DNA from: Singulisphaera sp. GP187
GTDB lineage: Bacteria > Planctomycetota > Planctomycetia > Gemmatales > Gemmataceae
Reading direction: 5' to 3'
DNA: 64,000 bases
NCBI GenBank assembly: GCA_945861245.1
Contig: CAMAUE010000008.1
Coordinates: 1-64,000 of the forward strand
The notes under the pieces are model-generated. The model did no database searches. It was not told the DNA's origin and worked only from the letters and a program-made list of their open reading frames with translations. Below are positions 47,518-56,420 of the stretch, in pieces. How positions within the stretch are numbered: position 1 is the first letter of the stretch; each line of letters begins with the position of its first letter. The translations under genes were made by a program, and so were the position numbers.

Positions 47518-47979
47518 TAACCACAGAGGCACAGAGTACACAGAGAAAATCCCAGGAATAATAGGAACGCGGAGGCCGATTCCCGCCGTCTGTTCTTCCG
47601 GCTCTTGGTATTTGCTCTGTGTCCTCTGTGCTACATTCGCTTTTTTTCTGAGTGTCTCGCGAAGAATTTAGCCACGGAAACACACGGAATGAACACGGAA
47701 AAAAGCACTATTGACAACACTGTCATTCAGCAGTTCCAATATTAGCCACGGATTGAACACGGATGAAACACAGATAAGAGGCAGAAAAGGAACGAAAAAC
47801 GAGGAAAAATTACCATTATTTCCTATCCGTGTTTCATCCGTGTTTCATCCGTGTTTCATCCGTGGCTAATTCCGGGAACTACTGCCAGTGCTTTTTCCGT
47901 GTTCTTCCGTGTTTTTCCGTGGCTGAATTTTCTTCGTCCAATGTCGTTGCGGCTTGCCGCGCTGTGCCTCTGTGGTTCA
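47518..47979. repeat. Nested inverted repeat of about 460 bases, ACCACAGAGG family
   Basis: Outer arm near 47518-47545 pairs with 47616-47635 and with 47961-47979 (TGTGCCTCTGTGGTT). Next layer 47670-47709 with 47889-47926 (CCGTGTTTTTCCGTGGCT type); innermost 47743-47777 with 47824-47870. The innermost right arm holds three tandem CCGTGTTTCATC units. It fills the 580-base gap before the gene at 48052. Confidence 0.88.
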
Positions 47980-48051
47980 AATTGATTTTCAGGTACGCAG
48001 GGTTCATTACAATAGTCCGACAGGGGTCGCAATCTTGTTGAGGATATTGCC

Positions 48052-51000
48052 ATGCGTTTGTCTCTCTCCATCGCTATTGTGCTGTCGTTCGTCGTTCCCG
48101 ACATCGGTCTCGGCCAGTTGCCGGTCCGCATTCTCTTTCTCGGCGACAAGGGCCATCATCAGCCGGAGCTTCGCTTTCGCCAGTTGCAACCCGTGCTCGA
48201 ACAGCGCGGGATCGAGTTGACCTACACCGAAACCATTGATTCACTCAACAATAAGACGCTCAGCAAGTACGATGGCCTTTTGGTCTACGCCAACACGACG
48301 AAGATCACTCCAGCCCAGGAAAGGGCTCTGCTCGATTTCGTCGCGTCGGGTAAGGGCTTCATTCCACTGCACTGCGCATCGTACTGCTTCCTCAATTCGG
48401 AAAAGTACATCGAGCTTGTTGGCGCCCAGTTCAAGTCGCATGGCACCGGCACGTTGCGCACGATCCTAGCGGAGCCGAGCCATCCGATCATGAAAGGTTT
48501 CGTCGGCTTCGAGAGCTTCGATGAAACCTACGTGCATACCAAGCACAACACGAAAGACCGCATCGTGCTCGAATATCGCGCCGAGAAAAAGACAAAGGAG
48601 CCATGGACCTGGGTTCGCACGCACGGCAAGGGCCGCGTCTTTTACACCGCGTGGGGGCATGATGAGCGGACGTGGGGCAATCGGGGCTTTCATTCATTGG
48701 TGGAACGCGGCATTCTCTGGGCCGTCAACCGGCCCCTTACGGGGCTTGGCTCGCCGTTTCGCGATGAACCGACGATGACCGCGAAACGCAAGGACGTGAA
48801 GCCGTTCGAGTACCAGGACGCAAAGATTCCGTTCTATGCACCGAAGGCCGGCGCCAAAGGACCGCTGACGAGGATGCAGTTGCCGCTGCCCGTCGATGAA
48901 TCGATGAAGCACTTCGTGCATCCGACCGATTTTCTGCTCAAGCGTTTCGCGTCCGATCCGCAGATCAAACGCCCGATCTGCATGAACTGGGACGAGCGGG
49001 GCAGACTGTGGATCGTCGAATCGGTCGATTACCCGAACAACCTGCAACGCAACGGCGAAGGCAGCGACCGCCTCGTCATCTGCGAGGACACCGACGGCGA
49101 CGGCGTGGCCGACAAGTTCACCACGTTCGCCGACAAGCTCAGCATTCCTACCAGCTTTGTCTTCGCGCATGGCGGTGTCGTGATGACCGCCGCGCCGAAT
49201 GTTTGGTTTCTGAAATCGACCAAGGGCGACGACGTTTGCGATTCACGCAGCGTGCTCTTCACCGGTTGGGGCGCCGGCGATACACACGCCGGGCCGAGCA
49301 ACCTGCACTATGGCTTCGACAACTGGATTTACGGCATCGTCGGCTACGCCGGCTTCAACGGAATCGTCGCCGGCGAAGGCCACAAGTTCGGCCAAGGCTT
49401 CTTCCGCTTCAAGCTAACGAACGATTCGACGACGGGACTCAAGTGCACCAAACTCGAATTCCTGCGATCCACCAGCAACAACAGCTGGGGCGTCGGCTGG
49501 AGCGAAGACGGCCTGCTGTTCGGCTCGACGGCCAACGGCAACCCGAGCGTTTTCATGCCGATCCCGAATCGCTACTACGAAAAAGTGAAGGGCCTCTCGG
49601 CGAGTGTGCTGCCGACGATCGCGCAGAGCAACAAGATCAATCCGATCACCGACAAAGTTCGCCAGGTCGATTGGCATGGCGGCTTCACCGCGGCGGCGGG
49701 GCATGCGATCTACACCGCGCGCGCCTATCCGAAGGAATACTGGAACCGCACCGCATTCGTGACCGAGCCGACCGGGCATCTCGTCGCCACCTTCGTGCTC
49801 GACCGCGTCGGCAGCAACTTCAGCTCCCGCAATGCCTGGAACCTGCTGGCGAGCGACGACGAATGGAGCGCCCCGATCATGGCCGAGGTCGGACCCGATG
49901 GCTGTGTCTGGGTCATCGATTGGTACAACTTCATCGTGCAACACAACCCCACGCCGCCGGGCTTCAAGAACGGCAAAGGCAACGCCTACGAAACACCGCT
50001 GCGCGATAAGGTGCACGGTCGCATCTATCGGCTTGAGCCGACAAATGTGGACGACAAGAAACCCGCGCGAATCAATCTGCATGGCGCGACGCCCGAACAA
50101 CTCGTGGCCGCCTTGAAGAGCGACAATATGTTCTGGCGCAAACATGCGCAGCGGTTGCTTGTCGAGCGAGGCAAGTCGGATGTCGCGGCTGAATTAGTCA
50201 AGCTTGTCAACGATCCATCGGTCGACGAGATTGGCTTGAACACGGCTGCGATCCACGCGCTGTGGACATTGCGAGGCCTGAACGCGGACCACAATGAAGA
50301 TCGCGCGATCGTCTCATCCGCATTGCGCAAGGCCATGTCGCATCCGTCCGCGGGGGTTCGTCGTGCCGCCCTGGCGGTGCTTATGCCGGGGAACGAAACC
50401 GCCAACATCATCGGCAAATCAGGCGTACTCGACGACCGCGATCCGCACGTGCGCATGGCTGTCTTCCTCGCCTTGGCCCAGATTCCGCAGCACGGCGACG
50501 TGGCCAGCCGACAGCTTGTCGAAGCAGCACGCAAACCGATGAACCTCGCAGACCGCTGGTTGCGTGACGCCGTCGTCATGGCGGCGGCGGGCGATCCGCA
50601 GGCGTTTCTTGCCTATCAGTCGGCTCAGGCAGAGGCGCCGTCACCGGCATATCTCGACATCGTCCGTGCTGTCGCCGCCCATCATGCCACGATGAAGGAC
50701 AGCCGGCCCGAATCGGCGTTGAGCGGTCTCGCCAAGGCGCATCCCGATGTCATCGAAGCGGTGCTCGATGGCTATCTCAAAGGCTCGAAGGCTCGCACCA
50801 TCGAAAACTCGGCGACCGTCTCACGAAACCTTTCCGATTTGATGCTCACGCTGCCGGCGACCGGGCGTGGTAAGGTCATTCGCCTCGCGAAACTATGGAG
50901 CGTGGCCGGCTTCGAGCAGCAGATCGCCGAGATCGGCAAGTCGCTGCTCGCCGTCGTGCTGGATGGGAAACAGTCGGATGCGCGACGGGTTGACGCCGCC

Positions 51001-52398
51001 AAGCAATTGATCGATTCGCAATTGGACGACGCCAAAGGTCTCACACAGATGCTCGACACGATCACGCCGCGCACGTCGCCGGAATTGGCAATGGGCCTGG
51101 TCGAGGCGATTGGCGGCGTCTCATCACCCGAGGTTGGTGTGTTGCTACTCAAACGCCTGACGACATTCACGCCGCAGGTTCGCGCGTCGGCCTTGCGCAC
51201 GTTGCTCAGCCGACAGGAGACGACCAGGCAATTTCTCGACGCCGTCGAGAAGGGCACGCTAACGTTTAGCGAGTTGCCGCTCGATCAGAAGCAAGCGCTA
51301 GCCACGCACCCTGATAAGCAAATCGCCAGCCGAGCGAAGGCGTTGCTCGCAAAGGGCGGCGGGTTGCCGAACACCGATCGGCAGAAAGTCGTCGAGGAGT
51401 TCTTGCCTTTGCTCAAGCGGACCGGCGATGTTGCGCTCGGCAAAGCGGTGTTCAAGAAGCACTGCGCGATCTGCCACACGCATTCCGGCGAAGGCACGAA
51501 GATCGGCCCGGACTTGAGCGGCGTCGCCGTGCATACAAAAGAACACCTGCTCATCGACATCCTCGATCCGAGCCGATCGGTCGAGGGCAACTATCGCGTC
51601 TACACCGTCGAGACCAAGCAAGGCAAGGTGCTGAACGGCTTGCTGGCATCGGAAACAAAGACGACGATCGAGCTGTTCAACGCGGAGGGCAAGAAGGCTG
51701 TCGTCGAACGCGATGACATCGAATCGCTTGCTGCCTCGACGAAATCGTTGATGCCGGAGGGCTTCGAGAAAGTCGCCAAACAGGACGAACTGATCGACCT
51801 GCTGACATTCCTTACCGCCCGTGGTAAATTCGTGCCGATCCTGCTCGACAAAGCCGCGACGATCGACAGCACGCAGGGGATGTTCTTCTCGAAGGATGCG
51901 ACGGTCGAGCGATTGATTCTGCCGGACTGGTCGCCGCGAATGGTCAAGGGCGTGCCGTTCCATTTTGTCGATCCGCTCAAAACCGCCAGGCCCAATGCGA
52001 TCATGCTCTACAGCAAGAACGGCCCGGTGTCGGCGACGATGCCCAAGTCGGCAAAGCTCGATTGCAACATGCCGGCTCGCGCGATCCATCTCCTCAGCGG
52101 CGTCAGCGGTTGGGGCTTCCCGTATGGCAAAGAAGGCGGTGTGACACTTATCGTGCGGTTGCATTACGCGGATGGCAAGACCGAAGACCACGCCCTGAAA
52201 AACGGCGAGCACTTCGCCGACTACATCCGCAAAGTCGATGTGCCCAGGTCGGAGTTCGCGTTCATGATGCGCAGCCAGCAGATGCGATACTTGAGCATCA
52301 CGCCAGGCCGCGATGCGGAATTGCGGGCAATCGAGTTCGTGAAAGGGCCAGACCAATCGGCCCCGATCGTCCTGGCGGTGACGGTGGAGACGAAGTAG
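48052..52398 (+). CDS. ThuA / PVC-type dehydrogenase / HEAT / haem-binding fusion protein
   Basis: The 1448-residue secreted protein has a signal peptide (1-21); a ThuA-like domain (about 25-240, with G-D-K-G-H-H and a late Y-T-A-W-G-H-D); and a Pirellula/Verrucomicrobium membrane-bound dehydrogenase domain (TIGR02604-like, about 275-670, with D-E-R-G-R-L-W-I-V-E and W-G-A-G-D-T-H). HEAT repeats (about 680-1090) follow, then a TIGR02603-like haem domain with C-A-I-C-H at about 1138-1142 and G-P-D-L-S-G. The C-terminus (about 1280-1448) is beta-rich and of unknown type. Probably a periplasmic redox enzyme acting on sugars; the substrate is not known. Confidence 0.9.
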   Translation: MRLSLSIAIVLSFVVPDIGLGQLPVRILFLGDKGHHQPELRFRQLQPVLEQRGIELTYTETIDSLNNKTLSKYDGLLVYANTTKITPAQERALLDFVASGKGFIPLHCASYCFLNSEKYIELVGAQFKSHGTGTLRTILAEPSHPIMKGFVGFESFDETYVHTKHNTKDRIVLEYRAEKKTKEPWTWVRTHGKGRVFYTAWGHDERTWGNRGFHSLVERGILWAVNRPLTGLGSPFRDEPTMTAKRKDVKPFEYQDAKIPFYAPKAGAKGPLTRMQLPLPVDESMKHFVHPTDFLLKRFASDPQIKRPICMNWDERGRLWIVESVDYPNNLQRNGEGSDRLVICEDTDGDGVADKFTTFADKLSIPTSFVFAHGGVVMTAAPNVWFLKSTKGDDVCDSRSVLFTGWGAGDTHAGPSNLHYGFDNWIYGIVGYAGFNGIVAGEGHKFGQGFFRFKLTNDSTTGLKCTKLEFLRSTSNNSWGVGWSEDGLLFGSTANGNPSVFMPIPNRYYEKVKGLSASVLPTIAQSNKINPITDKVRQVDWHGGFTAAAGHAIYTARAYPKEYWNRTAFVTEPTGHLVATFVLDRVGSNFSSRNAWNLLASDDEWSAPIMAEVGPDGCVWVIDWYNFIVQHNPTPPGFKNGKGNAYETPLRDKVHGRIYRLEPTNVDDKKPARINLHGATPEQLVAALKSDNMFWRKHAQRLLVERGKSDVAAELVKLVNDPSVDEIGLNTAAIHALWTLRGLNADHNEDRAIVSSALRKAMSHPSAGVRRAALAVLMPGNETANIIGKSGVLDDRDPHVRMAVFLALAQIPQHGDVASRQLVEAARKPMNLADRWLRDAVVMAAAGDPQAFLAYQSAQAEAPSPAYLDIVRAVAAHHATMKDSRPESALSGLAKAHPDVIEAVLDGYLKGSKARTIENSATVSRNLSDLMLTLPATGRGKVIRLAKLWSVAGFEQQIAEIGKSLLAVVLDGKQSDARRVDAAKQLIDSQLDDAKGLTQMLDTITPRTSPELAMGLVEAIGGVSSPEVGVLLLKRLTTFTPQVRASALRTLLSRQETTRQFLDAVEKGTLTFSELPLDQKQALATHPDKQIASRAKALLAKGGGLPNTDRQKVVEEFLPLLKRTGDVALGKAVFKKHCAICHTHSGEGTKIGPDLSGVAVHTKEHLLIDILDPSRSVEGNYRVYTVETKQGKVLNGLLASETKTTIELFNAEGKKAVVERDDIESLAASTKSLMPEGFEKVAKQDELIDLLTFLTARGKFVPILLDKAATIDSTQGMFFSKDATVERLILPDWSPRMVKGVPFHFVDPLKTARPNAIMLYSKNGPVSATMPKSAKLDCNMPARAIHLLSGVSGWGFPYGKEGGVTLIVRLHYADGKTEDHALKNGEHFADYIRKVDVPRSEFAFMMRSQQMRYLSITPGRDAELRAIEFVKGPDQSAPIVLAVTVETK

Positions 52399-52459
52399 CT
52401 CTTGCCTGGAGGTCGGCGTTGAGCAACAATGGGTATATCCGTCCTCTGTGGAGTTCCTT

Positions 52460-53158
52460 ATGCCGGCAACAATGGAAAGCCCGCCGAAACGCCTGAAGGT
52501 CTTCCTTCAAGGCAGTCTCGTCATTCCCAATTGGGTGGACGACCTGAAATCGTTCTGCCGTTGGCGGCTTTCCGACGAAACGCCTGAACAGGGCGAGATA
52601 GCATTTCTCGATACGGGAATCTGGGTAGACCTGACCATGGAAGAATTCTTCACGCACAACCAGGTCAAGGCGGCATATGATCTCGCCATTGCGAACGTCG
52701 TCCAGCAAGCCGCATCTGGGCGCTATGTGCCGGATCGCATGCTCCTCAAGAACGCCGAAGCGAATCTGAGTTCGGAGCCGGACGGATTGTTCTTTACCTG
52801 GGACACCGTTCGATCAGGCCGGCTGGTTCTCGTCGAAAAACCAGGCCAGGGCGTGATGGTCTTGGAAGGAACAGCCGATTTGGTGCTTGAAGTCGTCAGC
52901 AAATTATCCGTCGAAAAGGACACCGTATTGCTGCGTGAGCTTTATTGGAAGGCCGGCATGAGCGAATATTGGCTCGTCGATGTTCGCGACGGCCAACTGC
53001 AATTCGAGATACTTCGGCACACGCCGGAAGGCTACGTGTCGGTTCCGCCCGCAGATGGCTGGACTGCGTCCCAAGTCCTGAGTAAGAAGTTCCAGCTACA
53101 GAAAAAAATCGATCCGCTCGGGCATCCGCAATTTATCGTCGCCTGGACCGATTCGTAG
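52460..53158 (+). CDS. Uma2 family (DUF820) putative nuclease
   Basis: The 232-residue protein matches the Uma2 restriction-endonuclease-like family: D-L-V-L-E-V-V-S-K-L-S near residue 140 followed by K-D-T and R-E-L-Y-W-K-A-G-M-S-E-Y-W-L-V-D. This is the PD-(D/E)xK-type pattern, with the usual S-x-x-T-x-x-x-D-x-x-x-K-x-x-x-Y-x-x-x-G-I-x-E-Y-W form modified to E-L-Y-W-K-A-G-M. The function of the family is poorly known. The ATG at 52460 follows GGAG by six bases. Confidence 0.85.
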   Translation: MPATMESPPKRLKVFLQGSLVIPNWVDDLKSFCRWRLSDETPEQGEIAFLDTGIWVDLTMEEFFTHNQVKAAYDLAIANVVQQAASGRYVPDRMLLKNAEANLSSEPDGLFFTWDTVRSGRLVLVEKPGQGVMVLEGTADLVLEVVSKLSVEKDTVLLRELYWKAGMSEYWLVDVRDGQLQFEILRHTPEGYVSVPPADGWTASQVLSKKFQLQKKIDPLGHPQFIVAWTDS

Positions 53159-53268
53159 AATGGATGATTGTTACAGTTGCACCGATTGCTGTTACGTATT
53201 CAATCGGCAATCATCAATCCTAAATCATCAATTGCCTCACCCCAAAAATCTCCGAAAGTGAACCGCAC

Positions 53269-54162
53269 ATGAAACCCACCTGGACCGGTATCTATCCCGC
53301 GGCAACGACGCAGTTTCACGCCGATCAATCGCTTAACCTCCCCGCCACCTGCGAGCACTTGGAGAAAATGCTCGCCGCCGGCATGCACGGCATGATCATG
53401 CTTGGCTCGGTCGGCGAGAACACGGCTCTCGAATACGCGGAGAAGCTGGACGTGCTCCGTGCCGCCATCACGCAGATTCGTGGCCGAATCCCAGTCGTCA
53501 CCGGCGTGGCCGAGACAACGACGCGACTCGCCTGCCGATATGCGGAAGACGCGAAGAAGCTCGGCGTCGATGGCCTGATGGTCTTGCCAGCGATGATCTA
53601 CAAGGCCGACCCGCGCGAGACGTTGGCCCACTTCCGCACCGTCGCTCGTGCAACCGATTTGCCGATCCTCGTCTACAACAATCCGCCGGCCTATGGCGTG
53701 GACATCAAACCGGAAATGTTCGTCGAGCTTGCCGACGAGAAGACGCTCGTTGCCATCAAGGAATCGTCAGATAACGTGCGGCGAATCACCGACATCATCA
53801 ACCTCACGGGCGACCGCTACATCATCATGAGCGGCGTGGACGATCTGGTGCTTGAGAGTGTGATGCTCGGCAGCGTCGGCTGGGTGTCGGGCCTGGTCAA
53901 CGCCTTCCCACATGAATCGGTAGCGGTGTGGAAACTCGCCAGCGCAGGCAAGTACGCGGAAGCCCTGAAGATTTATCGCTGGTACACGCCGCTCTTGCAT
54001 CTTGACACGCACGTGAAGCTCGTGCAATACATCAAACTCGCCGCGGCGGAATGTGGCTATGGCGCGGAGACGACCCGCGCCCCACGCCTGCCGATCGTCG
54101 GCAAAGAGCGCGAAGACGTGCTGGCGATCATCCGCAAGGCGATCGCGACGCGACCGGTGTAG
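53269..54162 (+). CDS. Dihydrodipicolinate synthase / N-acetylneuraminate lyase family aldolase
   Basis: A TIM-barrel class I aldolase of 297 residues with the Schiff-base lysine K164 (V-A-I-K-E-S-S) and Y136 (V-Y-N-N-P), as in DapA. The carboxylate-binding loop reads G-S-V-G-E instead of the G-T-T-G-E of true DapA. It is therefore a family member of uncertain substrate (pyruvate aldolase, sugar-acid dehydratase or lyase), not confidently the lysine-pathway enzyme. No dapB is adjacent. Confidence 0.9.
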   Translation: MKPTWTGIYPAATTQFHADQSLNLPATCEHLEKMLAAGMHGMIMLGSVGENTALEYAEKLDVLRAAITQIRGRIPVVTGVAETTTRLACRYAEDAKKLGVDGLMVLPAMIYKADPRETLAHFRTVARATDLPILVYNNPPAYGVDIKPEMFVELADEKTLVAIKESSDNVRRITDIINLTGDRYIIMSGVDDLVLESVMLGSVGWVSGLVNAFPHESVAVWKLASAGKYAEALKIYRWYTPLLHLDTHVKLVQYIKLAAAECGYGAETTRAPRLPIVGKEREDVLAIIRKAIATRPV

Positions 54163-54302
54163 CTTGCGAATTTATGGCGCGGCGCACTGGCGCTTGCCGC
54201 GCCTTCGGATTCGTTATCCCAGACGCTCCGATTGCGGTTCTACCGTGGGAGGGCGGGACGAACGTTTTCGGAGTGGTTTTAGCTGTGTTGTTGTTGGCGT
54301 GT

Positions 54303-54420
54303 TATACTACCAGCGGTAGAGGTTTTCGCGTTTTCAGAGCCTGAGCGCCAGCAAATGGCGCGACATGGCCCTTCGCTGGCGCTCAGGCTCTGACCGGACA
54401 ATTTCTCCGCTTGAAGCATA
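54303..54420. repeat. Two-layer palindromic element: outer arm class 1, inner family E copy 2
   Basis: Outer arms TATACTACCAGCGG (54303-54316) and 54407-54420 are imperfect inverted copies. Inner arms at 54334-54358 and 54369-54393 are nearly identical to those at 30887-30946. Confidence 0.85.
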
Positions 54421-54732
54421 CGCTGCGCTGCCGGTGTTTTTGGAAGCGCTCAGCAGCACCGTCGTTGGCGGGGGTGATGAGCCGAGGCTTATCGGCGGTG
54501 GCGCTTGGAGCGGGCTCAGTCTATTCGCGTTTGTCTGGGTGAGGTGCAGCCTTTGACGAAGCCGGGCCGTGGGCGATTTATTTCTCGTTGAGCCGGTCCA
54601 AATACTGTATTGGTCCCTCAACAACGCATGGCTCGCCAATTCGTAACCAGACATATTACTTGGTACGGCCATAGCCAGAATCGCAAACGATGCAACGCTT
54701 CGCAGTCGCATGCGTCTGGCTAACAAATCCGA

Positions 54733-54843
54733 TTACGCATTGCCATGCTTGTGGCGATCACATTTCTTGCGGCGCCACGGGGATTTGTGGTTGTATGCTT
54801 TACGGCGTCGTTTAGCGGCAGTACGTAGGTGTTTCTTGCGCAT
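54733..54843 (-). CDS. Possible 36-residue highly basic protein
   Basis: On the minus strand an ATG at 54843 opens 36 codons giving M-R-K-K-H-L-R-T-A-A-K-R-R-R-K-A, then H-K-S-P-W-R-R-K-K-C-D-R-H-K-H-G. Over half the residues are Lys, Arg or His, as in small ribosomal or RNA-binding proteins. I cannot match a family; it differs from bL34 and bL36. The ribosome binding site is weak. Confidence 0.4.
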   Translation of the reverse strand: MRKKHLRTAAKRRRKAYNHKSPWRRKKCDRHKHGNA

Positions 54844-55019
54844 CTTCCGGTTCACTCAACAGGGGATCCAACAAAAATAGGTTCGGTTACTTCGCCGAGC
54901 CAATGGTTCATGGATATATTTTATGAATTGTGGGAAATAACGAAAGGCCAGGTTTGATTTCTGCTTTCGCCTAAGCGTTCGCAAAGAGTTATGCGAACTC
55001 TAAGCTGCAATACGGGACT

Positions 55020-55172
55020 TTACTTCTGCGCGGCAACGGCCTGATAGTTTGCGATCATATATTGCGTGCGGTTGACGTTGAAGAGGTAGCCATCGGTCTG
55101 CAAACCGCGCCAGTTGTAGAGATTGAATCGCCACCCCGTGCTGCCGAAGAGGTAGTTGACGCGAGCCCAGGC
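55020..55172 (-). pseudogene. C-terminal remnant of a decayed gene
   Basis: Fifty sense codons before a TAA at 55022-55020 read as convincing protein (L-F-G-S-T-G-W-R-F-N-L-Y-N-W-R-G, then L-F-N-V-N-R-T-Q-Y). An in-frame TAA sits directly upstream (55173-55175) and there is no start codon. It looks like the end of a lost gene. The rest of 54421-55535 contains only frames without recognisable protein, including one at 55231-55464 on the minus strand. Confidence 0.45.
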
Positions 55173-55535
55173 TTAGACTTTTCCGGAGAGCATGTTCATT
55201 TTGATTGGACAACCTAATTCACGTCGAAACTTACTCGATAACCACAAGTAAAACGGCCGAACGCGGATCTCGGTCGCCACGATGGTACCTCGTGAGATTC
55301 CTTGCCTTCGCGAGCAAAATCGGCGACAATGGAATTGTGATTGACTTGCGTTCTCGTACCGTGAATAGGAGTCGCGTTCGGTCCTGCACCTGCAGATCGA
55401 GGCAGGAAAGATGGTACTCCGCAATCGCTCTGAAATCAGCAGCACGTGCGGAATGGCCCCACACCTTGGCGGCATGGCTCTACGCATTGGTGGCCTAAGC
55501 TGGTACAAAATAGAATTCACAAGGAGTCCATTGCC

Positions 55536-56420
55536 ATGTCCACCTACATCGACCCCCATATTCACATGATCTCGCGCGTGACCGATGACTATCATCGCAT
55601 GGCTCTCTCCGGTTGTGCCGCTGTCTCCGAGCCGGCTTTCTGGGCTGGGTTCGATCGCGGGTCCGTTGAAGGGTTTCGCGATTACTTCCACCATCTCACC
55701 AACGTCGAACCCATGCGGGCCGCCCAGTTCGGCATCAAGCATTACTCCTGGCTGTGCATCAACGCCAAGGAAGCCGAGAACGTCGAACTCTCGCGCGGCG
55801 TTATCCAGATGATCCCCGAATTCCTCGACAAGCCGAACGTGCTCGGCATCGGCGAGATTGGATTGAACAAGAACACGCGCAACGAGTCAATCATCTTCCA
55901 AGAGCACGTCGATTTGGCGATGAAGACCAACGAACTGATCCTCATCCACACGCCGCACCTGGAGGATAAGTACAAAGGCACTCGCATGATTATCGACATG
56001 CTCAAGAGCGATCGCCGCGTGAACCCCGAGCGCGTGCTGATCGACCATGTCGAGGAGCACACGGTTCGCCTGGCCCTGGACAACGGCTTCTGGTGTGCGA
56101 TGACGCTCTACCCGACGACGAAATGCACGCCGCAACGCGCTGCGGACATCGTCGAGATGGTCGGTACGGAGCGGATCATGGCGAACTCCGCCGGCGACTG
56201 GGGCCGATCCGACCCGATGGCGGTGCCGGAATTGATGCTGGAGCTGCGCCGCCGCGGGCATCCCGAGACCACCATTCGCAAGCTTGTCTACGAGAACCCG
56301 CTGAAATTCTGGCGTATGAGCAATCGCTGGCAGGAATGGCCCACGGAAGAAATGGACGCTGGTCGCACCGGCAAGGACCACTCGCGTATTCAAACGTCTG
56401 CCGGCATGGCGAAGACTTGA
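55536..56420 (+). CDS. TatD-family metal-dependent hydrolase, EboB-like
   Basis: The 294-residue TIM-barrel hydrolase has the metal-binding H8/H10 (D-P-H-I-H-M), E107 (G-E-I-G-L), H138 (I-H-T-P-H), D-H-V-E-E-H and a late N-S-A-G-D-W-G-R-S-D-P. The segments S-R-V-T-D-D-Y and E-P-A-F-W recall EboB of the ebo cluster more than the DNase TatD. Its usual ebo partners (eboA, eboC, eboD) are not in the window. AAGGAG at 55521-55526 fixes the start at 55536; the longer frame from 55446 is discarded. Its 3' end overlaps the convergent WD40 gene by 31 bases. Confidence 0.88.
   Translation: MSTYIDPHIHMISRVTDDYHRMALSGCAAVSEPAFWAGFDRGSVEGFRDYFHHLTNVEPMRAAQFGIKHYSWLCINAKEAENVELSRGVIQMIPEFLDKPNVLGIGEIGLNKNTRNESIIFQEHVDLAMKTNELILIHTPHLEDKYKGTRMIIDMLKSDRRVNPERVLIDHVEEHTVRLALDNGFWCAMTLYPTTKCTPQRAADIVEMVGTERIMANSAGDWGRSDPMAVPELMLELRRRGHPETTIRKLVYENPLKFWRMSNRWQEWPTEEMDAGRTGKDHSRIQTSAGMAKT

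Noticed and set aside
53269-54162. Assignment as true dapA
   Set aside because: The G-S-V-G-E loop differs from G-T-T-G-E and no lysine-pathway gene is adjacent, so only the family is called.
54334-54726. 130-codon frame on the minus strand
   Set aside because: It runs through the family E palindrome and decayed DNA and shows no conserved-looking segment.
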